Positions 11,434-24,000 of a DNA stretch of 64,000 nucleotides are shown here, piece after piece. The DNA comes from Cryptomeria japonica (lineage: Eukaryota > Streptophyta > Pinopsida > Cupressales > Cupressaceae). Made by a program: the position numbers and the translations under genes. Position 1 is the stretch's first letter. Every line of letters starts with the position of its first letter. The stretch covers positions 914,199,648 to 914,263,647 of the forward strand of contig NC_081414.1 in assembly GCF_030272615.1 (NCBI RefSeq). Reading direction: 5' to 3'. The notes below the pieces were generated by a model that had not been told where the DNA came from, did no database searches, and was given only the letters and a program-made list of their open reading frames with translations.

Positions 11434-11870
11434 TTTATACTCCACAAGCTATTATCTGTTGAAGCAATAAGCTTGCCAGTTACCTGGTCACAATTAAAGC
11501 ACATTAGGAATAGTATCTACAGTTTTCTAGCTAAACCAACACAACGAAATCGCAAAAAAATTGGTGGTGTTTTATGAGTCATTTCTAAAAGGCAATAGAA
11601 ATCTATGAATTTCTTCAGAGCTAGATACTTCACCTGCATTGCAATTTTGTCATTTTTACATGGCGCCTCATAGGTAACTGGATTGATAAGAAATGTCATC
11701 TCTGGTATATATACAACTGGTGACCCAGTTGAAGAACAGGCAGCATTCCAAGCTGCTAGAAAGGCCTACATTTCCCAAAACACAAATTAACAAAAGAAAA
11801 GGAAAATTTCATCAGTTCTCCATAAAATTTATTCACTGGAAACCTTCCACCTAGCGTGCTATCATCTGTC

Positions 11871-13753
11871 AATTCATAATTTATATACCAAAACATAATT
11901 TATGTGCACAGTCAATTCAAGGAAAAAACGTTCTGGTCTTAAATTTGTCATTAAAGCAAGAACAGGCATGTTTTTTAAAACTTGATAGCTACATTTTCCC
12001 CATTTCTTAAGCAGTAAACTTGGCACTCATGCTTGTGGTTCAAGTTACGAGATATGGTAATAAAACTTCATTCGTGACTTTCTTTACAAGGGAGAGAAAT
12101 TAACGCCTATGTTTCAGTCAGAGTGTATTATTTTAGGGTGAATACGTGGGTTTTTAAGTTTATCTATAAGTTCTAGTGAGAAAGTAATGAATTTGTCCAA
12201 TGTAGGCCTTTCACTAAAGAAGGATTTAACGTAGGTACGTGGGAAAATATGAACTAGTTAGGAGAGGTCACATGTATGCAGAGTTTCGACGAGAGAAAAG
12301 GGTGATTAAAATAATTTGTTCAAATATATTTTCGATGACCAGGGAATAAGATATACCTTGGCCGTCAACACATAAAACATCCAAGATCTTCTGTTTATTT
12401 TTTTCCTTTGAAATTAAACATGCTGCTGAAGAATTAATTAACTAATTATATATATATATATATATAATGGTTAGATTTACAAATGTATTCAAATGTTTTA
12501 TACTTCATTTTCTAGAATGTTATAGATTTATTTTATTACATCTTGTAATTAGATTTTGAAAGTAGTGTCTTATAAGCAATTTTTAAGATGAGCATAAAAT
12601 TTGTTGAAATTATAATTTTTACATTAATTTATTAGTGTTTTTTATTACTTCTTTAAATTGAATTTTGAAATTAATGTCCTATGAAATAATATTTATTTGT
12701 AGTTCCACCACATACTGCCTTCATAGACAAAAGATTGACAAATTTGTAGATTGTGCATGCAACGAGAAATCTTCACTCATCAACATCAGTTCATGCACCA
12801 AAAAATACTCTTTCAAGCAAGTCCCTCAAATAGTCTATAAGATATGGTCACTTTCTAGAAGCAAATCATGATTGGCTTGCGAACATGTAATGAAAACTAC
12901 CAATTGATGGACTCAATCTATAGATTCCAAGCCAACAAACAATAGTAATATGATTCAATTATGGTCAACTACCACATGAGGGTAGAATGCCTCCCAAGTG
13001 TGGCTTCTACAAATTGAAATCCCTTGTTTCTATATATTCCTTCTTCTCTACACAAACAACCAAATATTGCCCTCCTTTCTTGATCAAATAATATCCTTTG
13101 TTCAAAAGGACATAAAACACAAACACAAGAAATATATACTTGAATGCATAAAATATTTTCTAATAAATAAAAAAAGATACTAGACAACCATTTAATTAAA
13201 ATAAGGCTCTAATACCATGCAAGAATCAAGATCTTCTAGAAGAACATTGAAACTTGGTCAATCTTCCCACCTTGAAAAGTGGCATGTAACTCCATCCAAG
13301 CACAAGAAAAAAGTGCCACACCTAAGAAAACTTATCTCTAGATAAGAGATATGCATGAGAAGAAATATCCTAGAAGAAAGAATATTCTACACTAACAAAA
13401 GGTCCATCATGTATATAAAAGTCTTTATACAAGAAAAGTGAAGGGATAATTTCATTGAAATAATATAATTTTTTCTTATTTTTCTAAGTCGGGAAATATT
13501 ATTATCATACTTTTAATCTCACCATTGTTAACAATTTTCACCCTTGATTCTATAAAAGCCTTAGCTTTTGCATATAAAATTAAATGAGATATATTCTATT
13601 TTACCTCTCTATAATTTCATATAGGAAGATGCATATGTAAATATATTCAACTTTTGATGCCCTAAAAATTGGATTTTTTGCCTTCTATTAGGTTGAAGTA
13701 TTTCTCCGCCTTTGGATGAACTTGTCATATAAATTCAACATAGATTAGCTATA
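11871..13753. other. Duplicated AT-rich DNA upstream of the polygalacturonase pseudogene
   Basis: No coding potential that I trust. 11871-12335 matches 39255-39755 upstream of the intact gene. 12600-13753 matches about 41560-42570. The stretch 12335-12600 has no partner, and a (TA)10 microsatellite lies at 12447-12466. Confidence 0.75.
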
Positions 13754-13758
13754 TATAA

Positions 13759-14550
13759 TGATAGAAGAGCATCCTTGGTTCATAGCAATCTTGCATCAAC
13801 CAAAAACATTTTTCTTTTTGTTTTACTTTATGTTTGCAATTTCAGTTTTCCTTTCTGTTTGTCTCAGTTTTGGCTCACCGGATTCTATGGAGTTGGATTC
13901 TTCTTGAAGACTTGATCATCTTTCTTTCTTCTAGAACGCATCGGTTTTGGATCATTTTTCGGTAAGATATCGCTATCGGTTTCCTTGATAGTTTCTTATT
14001 ACTGGTTGGCAGTTCTTGTTACCAGTTGCCTAGGCCTATATTAGTGATCTAGCAGAACCCCTTCTGAAGCTTGCGAAGCCTTGGGCATTGATTCTGATGT
14101 TCCTTGGCATGTGGCAGACCTCTTCCCACAATCTACATTCATTCTTTGGATTTTCCAGAGGAATCTCTTGGCAAAGGCCGACCTTGTTATTCTACATGAT
14201 AGGTCTTATTCTTCGAGTTTTGATCCTTTTGGGCCGACTGGATCATTTGGATCAATATATATAATTGTAATTGTGCATTATATCAAATCAAGCAGAGAAT
14301 CAAGCAGCTAGATTATGTGTAGAAGATATATCTTAAGATTCAAGGTCCTAGTTGTGACCTATTCTACCAGGCCTGTGAGCAGGTATGTTGTAACCCAGTT
14401 GTTACTGGTTAGATGTAATCAATTTTCATGAAATAAAAACAACCCGTTCTACATTTCCTCCATCATATCTTTGTGTTTCCGTTGTCTTTACTCTTGCTGG
14501 CCGGTCTGGATTGATCTCTTTGAGGTCCCTCCTCACCGGTAACTGCTTCA
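13759..14550. mobile_element. Solo LTR
   Basis: A 792-bp segment beginning TG and ending CA, flanked by tataa on both sides (13754-13758 and 14551-14555). The duplicated locus near 42560-42580 has no insert here and reads straight through, so this is an insertion. It contains a TATA-like run near 14256 and an aataaa signal near 14431. No internal domain or second LTR is present, as expected after LTR-LTR recombination. The duplicated target is low-complexity, so the duplication alone would be weak evidence. Confidence 0.75.
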
Positions 14551-14787
14551 TATAATAACATCATACAATATAATTTTACCAAATATTCTTCAATTATTAA
14601 CTTATCCTTTGGATTTGAATCATCATAAACTATTACAAACATAGAAGATAATATGTCTTGAGGAAGAGAATGGTATTTAAAATAATACAAATTTCATTTG
14701 AGGATTTTTCTTCATAAATTTTAGAGTTGTGTTGCTTAAATGTTAAAAAATAATGAATAATAGAAATTATAATGGAATAAAATTTAA

Positions 14788-15494
14788 GCGACTATAAGCT
14801 AGGAGAACTGCTGGAAGTGGGTGGGGAAGGAGATTGATACCCTCAAAAAGGGGATTAAGGAGATAATTGATATCTTCACTGATTCGCCTAAGCCTAGCTA
14901 AACAAAGAAGCTCATGATCATGACCCAGAAGCTTTCCCATGATCTCGAGGTTATGAAATATAAACATGAGCAAATAATTGAGAAGTTTGACCAGTCTATG
15001 GAGGAGATCAAGAATAACCTTAAGAATCTAGTTGACATAAGCAAGGAGGCCATGAATAATAGTATGGAGGGGCTGGAAAAGATCAATGCCATCATGGCAG
15101 AGTACATATCCAATCCTATTGACAGTGATCCTGATGACATTAACAGAAAGAAAGATCTAGGCGGTGAAGACTGTATTGTAGGTAGCAATAAAACTACGGG
15201 CCCTAGTTCTAGGACTAGAAGTAGGAGGAGAAATAAGGGTACCTCTAGGTTCATTATGAAGGAATTGGAGGAAATCAACAAGGTTACCATTTAGAAGAAC
15301 AAGGAGTTGGTGCACTTGCTTAATTGAGTGTTTGTCTATGTTTTGTTTTGTTGCTTGTTGTTTCTTTTTGCTTTTGTGTTTATTTTGGGGCATTCCCCTG
15401 TTTTGCTGTTGGTTTCTATTTGGTTGGCTAATGGTCACGTTCAATAAAACTCTTGGTTTTGAGTCCTTGTAAAACCCGTTTATCTTTATCAAAA
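14788..15494 (+). mobile_element. Retroposed fragment with coiled-coil ORF
   Basis: Relative to the duplicate locus at about 42790, this 707-bp segment is extra. The flanks aatttaa and acatttaa resemble a short degraded target duplication. An ORF at 14914-15294 (126 codons from its ATG; the frame extends upstream past one TAA to about 14805) encodes a Lys/Glu-rich heptad-like region, then an acidic patch and a basic RTRSRRRNKG patch. About 200 bp of T-rich 3' sequence follows, including aataaaa near 15444 and an A-rich end. This looks like a 5'-truncated reverse-transcribed copy of a LINE or transcript. I do not recognise the protein. Confidence 0.55.
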
Positions 15495-15922
15495 ACATTT
15501 AAATTATATTATATTATAAAAAATAGGTTACATCTTGAATTAAAAAGTTTGTACAAGCGTAAGTTGTCAAGTGTCAAACTTAAGACTTTTAAAAATGTTT
15601 GTTATTTTTATAGTTCAATATTAATTAAGTTTCGATTTTATTGTACTTTTATAAGAATTAATATTTATATGGCATATTTATGGCATAAATATATCTAACC
15701 CATTTATCTTTATCAAAAACATTTAAATTATATTATATTATAAAAAATAGGTTACATCTTGAATTAAAAAGTTTGTACAAGCTTAAGTTGTCAAGTGTCA
15801 AACTTAAGACTTTTAAAAATGTTTGTTATTTTTATAGTTCAATATTAATTAAGTTTGGATTTTATTGTACTTTTATAAGAATTAATATATATATGGCATA
15901 TTTATGCCATAAATATATCTAA
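15475..15922 (+). repeat. 224-bp tandem duplication
   Basis: 15475-15698 and 15699-15922 are near-identical, with a few substitutions (for example cccg versus ccca at the start). Each includes the last 20 bases of the retroposed fragment, so the duplication came after that insertion. The duplicate locus near 42820-42980 has only one copy. Confidence 0.9.
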
Positions 15923-17815
15923 ATATTACATTGGTTTCTATGGTTGTTGAGCAATTTAATTGTTATAATAGTTGTTGACAATTGCTTCTATTTTCTCTAG
16001 TATAAAGGTTGTTCCCTTTTCATCAAATAAATCATTGAGCATTCACCTTTCTTTCATTGTTGTAACCATCATATTTTTCTTGAGATAAATAATTCGTGCA
16101 TTAAGAGTGATATCATCATCAACATCACCAATTAATTTTTAATTTTTATTTTGACTAGGGGCACAACCTTGTTTGTGTTTCTAATGTTTGTGTATCCTTT
16201 CTTTCTTATGTGTGTTATCTCTTTCTTTTTCATCTATAATATAAATTAATTAGTGAATAAAATACATAAATTATTATAATTTATTTATTAATATTAAAAT
16301 AGTACATGTGGAATGAAAAGAGTGATGTTGGTATATGTTCAAATTTAGGTGTCTACACATGTAAATAGCAATGCATTGATATATTTTAATATGGTTAAAA
16401 GTTATTTATAAATAGAAACTACCTAAAAGTGTTGTAAATAGGGGATTCATCTTCATTTCTAAGATTCTAGTTATAAATTAATAAGGAGGAATTATGTGCA
16501 TTCAAATAATAATCAAGATATACTTTGGATAATTATAATCTTGTTGTAGAGACTTTGTGCACTTAAGATATATATCTTCGTAGGTGAGTTTAATATTGTG
16601 GAATCTTTATTATATTTTAAAAGTTCTTTTAATGAAGCATGTTATTTCTTAATGACTCAACAAAGGAAATGAATTAGTCCTTCATTTCATATCACATATT
16701 CCTAATAATGTCAATCAAATGGTGCTCTTCCTTTGAAAGATTTATTTTATATTCCATTTATTACTTAATTCTCTCTTTGATATATTCAATATTCTTATTT
16801 TGAGATATAGGTGTTCTCCCTCTTCACAACATATACACCTTACTTGAATATTTGTTAAAAAATAAAAATAAAAAATAATTTCTTTATGTTTCATCTATAT
16901 CTTTTATGATATTCAAATGACGTGTAGATGTTCGATTGTAATGGATATGTTATTTATTCAAAAATGAGTTAGTCATTAGGGGAAAAAAATAATTTTAATC
17001 TATCATGTGAAATGGATTTCAAAAGTAAACAATAAATTTGCTAGAATTGAGAGTTATAGCACAAAACATTGTATTAGAAAAAAGCCCATACGAGGGATAA
17101 AAAATACAATTGGTAGATACAAATTTTCTATACCCTTGTGTATGTTGCTTAGAAAACACAAGTACAAAGTGTTGTACAACATCTATAAAGCCCATCACTA
17201 AAAATTTTTAGTTATAAGAGATAAACCAATTCAATTTATCCCTTCTCTTTTCCATTGGAGTTTTTTTTGGGTTGTATATAGTGTTGGAGAACTCCTGTTT
17301 TATGCAAAAAAAAACCAAAAAAAAACCTTATCGATAAAAAGTTAAGAGATAAGTTCATTGGGGTTGATAATTTTCACCCTTTGTCCTATAAAAGCCTTAA
17401 CTTTTGCATATGAAATTGAAGTTAGGTATATTCTAATTTGAAGCTAAATAAATTGTTCATAGGAACATGCATATGTAAACATATTCAATTAAATGTTGAA
17501 GTATATTTCCACTTAGAAATGAGCTTTACTGATAGATTCAACACAGATTAGTTATATGTAGTAGCAATATTATTTTATTAATTCTTCTTCAATTAGCAAC
17601 TTCTCCATTGGCTTTGACTTGTTAGGAAGTAACGGAAACAAATATGGTAATATGCCATATAGAAGATAATGGCATTAAAATAATAAAATAATATATAAAT
17701 AAAATTAAAATATAAATATAAAATAAGTTAGATCCTGAATCACAAAGATTGTAATAGCTTAAGTGTTGAGTGCTAATCATAAGGCCTTCAAAACATGTTT
17801 TATGTTGTAACTAAT
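15923..17815. other. AT-rich duplicated intergenic DNA
   Basis: 15923-16800 matches about 42990-44550. 17370-17815 is a further, more diverged copy of the same family as 13520-13750 plus 15530-15600. I see no gene here. Confidence 0.65.
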
Positions 17816-17819
17816 AATT

Positions 17820-18424
17820 GCCCTGTTGATATGGTAGAGGATATTGGGAAAGAAAAGATAGGGCATGTTGAGCAGAAAGAGGATTCAAATTGAAAATAAG
17901 GATTAAGTCAGCAACTAGGCAGTTGGGAGATGGGGAAAATAACAAATCAAAGGTTTCTATCTCAAAAGTGGAGGGGCTGAATGAAAACAATAACAAAAAT
18001 GAAAGAAAACCCTTTAATGAAGTTGCAGCCAATGAAATCATGGTGGAGAATGTGGTGGTGAACCAAGGAGAAGAAAATGACAAAGTACTTCATGATGCAT
18101 CAGTAGATGAGCAAGGTAAAACCTTATAATATGTGCTCCCTTATGATGATGTTGATTATATTGCAAAATACCAATCTAGGATTGTTATTTTGTTTTTATT
18201 AAGAGGAATACCTATAGAGATAGAGTTTTATAAGTGGGCAAAAATGAATTGAGAAATTAAGGGATGGGTAATCAAAAGTAGGGTATTGGTAAGGGTTAGG
18301 TTTATTGCATGTTTAAAAATGATAATTATGCCCAAGAGGTTCTCTAATATGGTACACAGATTATATGTGGCCAAGTGTGATACCTTCAAGCCTAGACCTT
18401 TGACTTTCATCTAGAAGGCCCTTC
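17820..18424 (+). pseudogene. Unrecognised coding remnant, possibly LINE ORF1-like
   Basis: Several open stretches (for example 17890-18129, rich in Glu, Asn and Lys; and YVLPYDDVDYIAKYQS after 18129) suggest decayed coding sequence joined directly to the LINE fragment that follows. No motif identifies it. The position ahead of a LINE ORF1 tail suggests an ORF1 region, but that is inference. Confidence 0.35.
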
Positions 18425-19241
18425 CCATTAAAGCTACCCAATATGGTTAGAATTGCCATATTTAAACTTAGACTTCTGACCATTCCTTAAATATATTGTT
18501 TCCCAACTTGGGAAAGTGATATGGTGTAAATAGCCTTTAGACAAATTTTCCAACCTTTGAGTCCATCTAAGAGTTTCTATGGAAGTAGATTTCAATAAAT
18601 CATTGCATGAGAGCATAAAACTTTTTTGGCTCAGGTTTTGAGTTGGAACAACCAATAGTCTATTTGAACAAATTGAATGCATATTTTTTTGTTGGCAAGA
18701 AGGTTATCTTATTGAATATTTTTGTATTAGGAAGAACAAGTCTGTTAATGCATCTCCTTCTTCTTCTAATCTCACTTCATTAGCTATAATGCCTTATAAG
18801 AACACATCTCGATATAAAGATGTTCTTCTATTGCCAACTAACAATGTCCCTCTCAGAATACATCCCCACCCTATTCCCCTCAGAGTATAGCATCTCTTTC
18901 ACCTACTCCTAACTCTTGTCAAACACCAAGATCCCCTTCATCAAGGTGTCAATGATCAAATTCTCCTTCATCAAGGATAGATGATGTGTGAATCATGATC
19001 ATGCTACTTCTCTTTCAAATAGCATCGATGTTTTGTCACAAGATGATAATACTATTTTAGCTAGTTCATTATGAATTGCAAAATATTATCATGGAATGTG
19101 AGAGGTTTATCTCTCCTGAAGGAAATGGCTTAGAGATAAAGAGATTGTAAATGGATGGAAGCCAAAAATTTTATTCCTTCAATAAATTAAATTAGGAAAT
19201 GGCTACCTCAACCTTTCTCTTTTCAATGTATGGAAGGAAGC
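18425..19241 (+). mobile_element. LINE fragment (end of ORF1, start of ORF2)
   Basis: A close copy of 25289-26145 in the full LINE. It covers the Ser/Pro-rich ORF1 tail and the start of ORF2, where the endonuclease begins MNCKILSWNVRGL at about 19071. It stops abruptly at 19241, where copia gag sequence begins. Many stops make it non-functional. Confidence 0.85.
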
Positions 19242-20249
19242 ACTCAAAAGATACCACCGGATTAGGAACTGAGGTTGGAAAATGTTCTACTAGTGGAGAA
19301 TCATAAAAAAGTGACATAAATTGTGTGTCTTAAAGCTTCAATGGAAAAGGACAAATCTTCACAGTTAGGAATGCCCCAAGGAAGAAGATAGATCTAGCTA
19401 CAATTGTTGAAAACATGAAAATAAAGGTTGTTGCTACAAGGAAGAATGATATTGATCAAGGTATACTAAATGAAGATGGCACAAGAAGAAATTTTAGGAG
19501 ACCTCCTGCTGGAAGAAGACTCGAATATGTTGCTGCTCACAAGACTAAATCTTTTTGGAGATATAAGGGATTAGATGGAAGGACTGTTGCAAACTCTCAG
19601 GCCAAGACCAACAACAAAAGAAGAAGAAGAGATGGAGTAAACAAGTCTACAAGATATCCACATACATGGAAAAATAAATTTATAAGTTACAAGCCCTCCT
19701 TCTCTGGTTATTGTTTTGTGTGCAAAGGCTATGGACATAGAGCAAGTGAATGTAGAAATAGTTCTAGGGAGAATCAAGATGCATATGTACATAAAGTTTT
19801 AAATGGTAGATCTATGAATAGAACTACTCCAAGATATGGGAGCAAGAATGTGTCTACTATCCCTAGTGATACGAAAGTTGTATGTTATAGTTGTAACAAA
19901 GTTGGTCATTAGAGTCATAAATGTAGAAAAAAAAATATCAGTCTAATGGAAGCTCCTACACCTCCTCCTATAATAGAAATGTAATCAATAATCATAATGG
20001 TCATTATGTAAGATAACCTTCTGCATGGAACAAAGTCATCAATGTTCCTAGAATGTCAAGAAGTTATTTTGTTCCATTAGTTGGTCACAAAGGCATGGTT
20101 TGGAAAAGGAGAACAAACCAAATTGATAGAAGGCTCTCTAAACATGTATTTGGTGAGAACATAGTGTGCTAGTACTTCAACAATTTGGGTCACACTATAA
20201 AATATTGTAGAGCAAAGATTGTACAAACATAAGAAGAAAATTGATGTTG
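19242..20249 (+). pseudogene. copia-type gag fragment with zinc knuckles
   Basis: A partial copy of the gag at 55928-56945. The first zinc knuckle CFVCKGYGHRASEC is intact (about 19714-19755). The second (CYSCNKVGH, then a stop, then SHKC) and a third (about 20170-20210, with C replaced) are damaged. The open part at 19415-19912 is 165 codons and rich in Arg, Lys and Asn, as RNA-binding gag regions are. The 5' part of gag and the whole pol are absent. Confidence 0.82.
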
Positions 20250-23200
20250 CTCCAGAAATTGCAACTGAGAAAAAGAGGGAGATCAAGAAAGATTCGAGGA
20301 GAAATGAAGCCAAGGATATGATAAAGAAAAGAATGTATTCAGGAGAAGGCACTATGAATTTCATGCACAAGTGAGATCTCCTTAAGATTAAGGAGATGCG
20401 GGGCCTTAGGGGGAGCAACATATTGATCACATCATTTACCCTCAAAAAGAACATGTGTAAGGATATAATGCTACAGATATGAGGAAAGCCAAGTCTAAGA
20501 AGAAGATATGGAGGAAGAAGTTGACATGCCAAATTTTATTGTTGATGTTCAGATAGTTTTAAAATATTTGTTAATTTGCTCTAGTTGTTTGCGATTGCCT
20601 TGGCAGTATATCAAGGTTCAACATTGTTGGCATGAAGGTCATTGTAAAATTGCCCTTGGTTGTGGCTAAAATGTTTTAAATAGATGAGGTTGTGTATAGC
20701 TGCAAGTGGTGTAAATATATTGCAAATAGTCCACAATACACTATATTCGGCAAGGAATAATATAAATCACTAAATCAATTGAAAGATAAGTATGGTGCAG
20801 CATACAAGCAAAATGACGGATGCAACAGCATGAGGATGATGAGAAGTTATACAACAACAATAGAGGGGGAGTTGAATGTATCAAGATATAGTATTAAAGT
20901 TGAAAGGATAGTGCACATGGTAGCATTAGTAGCCTATATGAAGTGATTGATGATATAATTCTTTTTGGCAACTATAGGGACTACAGATAGTTTGTTTGTT
21001 GCAACATGATCATATGGACATATGGAGGAACTTCATAAGAGAAGGTGAAAGTGCATGTATAAGATGATGTGTTATATAGAAAAGTAGATGGAAGAAATCA
21101 GAGGATAGGCCAAAAAGAGTGTGGATTGGTTCAAGGCATGAAAAAAGAACTGCATCATCTATTTTGGTGTGACTTGGTTTATCGTTGTGACTCATTTCAA
21201 GCTATACAGTCATTTATATGCTATAACGAAAGAGTTCCCTTTTGGTGAGACAGAGTGGATGCCTGGCTGACATATCATGATTTCGGTGTAAGTCTCCCTT
21301 TTGGCAAGACCCTTTCTCCCTTTTGGCTGCCCCTTTGGTAACTCACAAACTGAAGGTGAGTAGATGGAGCTTATGTTTGAGCATGTTGAATGAGCATTAA
21401 ATTTGCATTAATTCAACATAAAGAAGATATAGAAAGTAAGCGTGGATGGTGTTATTTAGTCTTTCTTTTGGACAAAGAAGATGTAGGTCATAAAGTTTTA
21501 TAGGCATTGGGCAAGCTAATTTGACTCAGAAAAAGTATTGTTGTAGAGGTGTATAACACTCCATTTTAGTCGCACTCTGTTGCAATGGTTGGGCATTACA
21601 CGTAGGTTGGAGATGCGTATAACATGCAGATTATGGCTATGTAGTAGAGTTCATGGATTGCAGAGGTGATCACATGTGAAATTCATGTGCTTCAATGTTG
21701 GACTTAGATTCTACTTCAACTTCATGATATGTTGGATTCATCGGATTTGATCCCTATAAATTACAAGTTGAGAAATATTAAAAATCCATTGTTTAGTAGT
21801 TTTTCGGCATGACTGTGTTTCTGTCTCAGTGACAACATCTATTTCGGTGTGACTTGGTCTATTGTTGTGACTCATTTCAAGATATAAATTCATTTATATG
21901 TTATACCAATAAGGTTCTCTTTTTGGTGAGATGGAGTGGATGTTTGGCTAACATATCATGATTTCGGCATAAGTCTGCCTTTCGGCAATACATTTTCTCC
22001 TTTTGCATGCCCCTTTGGATTATACCAAAATTATTTTATTCGGTGTGACTCCCTTCAAGTGTTGGCAACAAAGGTTTCATTTTGACAAGAGTGGGTCTAA
22101 TAGTTTGTTTTTTTGGATTCGATTGTGTGTGTTATTTTTCCATCAAAAATAACACACACAATCAAATCTAGAAAAACAAACTATTATACAATATGGATTG
22201 TGGAAATCTCATAGCTTTAAGAGTGGGTCTATCAGGAAGTCAATAACATGATGGCTATGCTCCCTCGCCATCCCGCAATAATATGGTCCAGCAATAGAAT
22301 TCCCTACGGGGTAAGGGTAAACTATGTCGGGGATATCAACAATGTTATGATTATATGAGCCCTGCTATCCCGCAGTATAAAGGATGGAAGTTAACTAATA
22401 CTATCGGGTAACGCTGAATTGTGGCGAATGAATTCAATAACATGACAGGTTATGTGTCCCTGCTATCCTATGACCAAGGAGATTAATAGAAGACTATCTT
22501 GTGTGATAACAAGAAGATAGAAGCGTAAGGTTATCCTGCCATCCCATGGAATGTTATACATGAGTAAGATAACCTTGTGAGATAACTAGAAATAAAGAAG
22601 TTTGACACATCCCGCTCTCCTACGGCCAAGAAGCTTAGAAGAAAATGGTCCCACGGGGAAAAAAATTGAAAGAACAATGAAGAACACCGCCATCCCACAG
22701 CCAAGAAAATGAATAAATAATGATCTTATAGGACAAGTGAAGAGGAAGACGGCGTGTTATCCCAAATACCCGCAGGAACAAAGTTTTTTGTCACATGTAT
22801 AACATGTGTTTAATGTTTGCTGTGGAACACATCATCGTAGCCTATGAATCCAACACAGATTTTCTTCACATGTGAACTTTTTATGTGCAGATGATTATGT
22901 AAATAAGTCCCACCATTCATCGAGTGGTAGAGTGACATGTGGATTCTTTGTGAGAAAAATTTTTAATTGATTTTTTAAGCCAAGGGCACATGTATCGATA
23001 GAAAATATTTCAGTCAGAACAAAAAAATGATACGAAATAAATGTTGAGCAGGTATGGAGTTGGTAATTTCTTTTTCGAATGGGGGTTGCATGAAAAATGA
23101 AATCTGATTGCAGAGATTGGGGTACTCTCAAATAGAGATGAAGAGATACTAAAATTTAATGCAGAAGGTGGAGTAGCTCCAGAACGATCTGAAATCTTCG

Positions 23201-24000
23201 AATGGGATGCAAAATCCAAGATTACTAAATATAGTAATCTGTGGTCAGAGTTACAATTTGAATTCAGAAGGATTCCAAGGCGATAAATTTATTATTGATG
23301 GCTAGTTATCTAGATAGAATGTTCAGGGGATCATATCAACATGCATATGGGATTTCTCAAAGGTTGAGAAGATTAATTTTTAAATCATTCTTGGAGGGAA
23401 AATATTGTATGTATATTGCCACTAAGTGAAGTTCATGAGTAGTTGAAGATATTGTAGTGTTAGAGTTGGAGGTGTGTAGACATAGAAGCTCTACAAAAAT
23501 AGAGAATTAAGTATAGAGAGTTAAAAAGAGAGTGCAAAGAAGTAGTTTCCATAGGTGTACATAATACGAAGTCGGTGCAATAAATAGTTCATCATGAAAA
23601 ATTTATGTGTAGAAAAACCTTAAAGTGAAGAGGAGATCAAAGGCAGTGGGAAGTAGGAGCAGAGTTCAAGAAAAGTAGAGAAAAGATAGAGGTGTGATGC
23701 AGAGAGTATGTGATTGGCATGCATGCAAAGAATATTTATAAAATAAGAGGTTACAAAACAAAGGGAGTGCAGAGAAGTAGCTTTCGTAACTGTCAATAAC
23801 ACGATAATAGTGCAGGCCTAACATTGCAGAAAATACTACATGCACGAAAATCATAAGATGAATAATACATAAGAAGGAGCTAAAAGAAAGAGAAGAGAGA
23901 AGATAGATAAGATCACAAAGGTGAAGAGAAGAGATTAAAGACTAGAGGGTACAAAGTAAAGGAAGACAACATAGAACATATGAGTAGAACATATTGATAA
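20250..24000 (+). mobile_element. 3' internal region and partial LTR of the large gag-only copia element
   Basis: 20250-21140 matches 56940-57850, non-coding sequence between gag and the 3' LTR. A deletion then removes the polypurine tract and LTR start (57850-59085 in the other copy), so 21140-24000 corresponds to 59085-60840 plus LTR DNA also seen at 45360-47110. Parts of a 685-bp tandem duplication remain, for example matching points at 21160 and 21845. The LTR contains degenerate repeats built on 'gctatcccgcag...gggtaac' at about 22240-22760. No protein-coding gene is supported. Confidence 0.75.
22098..22186. repeat. Long imperfect hairpin (41-bp arms)
   Basis: Arms 22098-22138 and 22146-22186 are reverse complements except for about three or four positions, with a 7-base loop. 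The hairpin is part of a 132-bp segment (22100-22231) that is absent at 60017 in the duplicate. It is bounded by a 13-bp direct repeat (aagagtgggtcta at 22087-22099 and 22219-22231). Confidence 0.9.

Larger units (their letters stand above)
1..11870 (-). pseudogene. Polygalacturonase (GH28) pseudogene, split by two copia elements
   Basis: This is a broken copy of the gene at 36654-38906, read on the minus strand; its 3' end lies beyond the left edge. Recognisable exons are: part of exon 8 (67-1), exon 7 (390-162, open, with a 9-bp in-frame tandem duplication), exon 6 (5727-5660 and 520 to about 502, split by a copia element), exon 5 (about 6072-5865), the 24-nt exon 4 (about 6220-6197), exon 3 (11434 to about 11481 and 6635 to about 6545, split by a second copia element) and exon 2 (11765-11634, open). 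Exon 5 has stop codons at 5967-5965 (GAA to TAA) and 5886-5884 (AGA to TGA), and its NTD motif has become NID. Exon 3 has lost 25 bp. Exon 1, with the signal peptide and start codon, is missing, because homology jumps at about 11870 to sequence upstream of the intact gene. It cannot encode a working enzyme. Confidence 0.9.

Noticed and set aside
12447-12466. (TA)10 as a regulatory or origin signal
   Set aside because: It is a simple microsatellite in AT-rich DNA with no linked gene.
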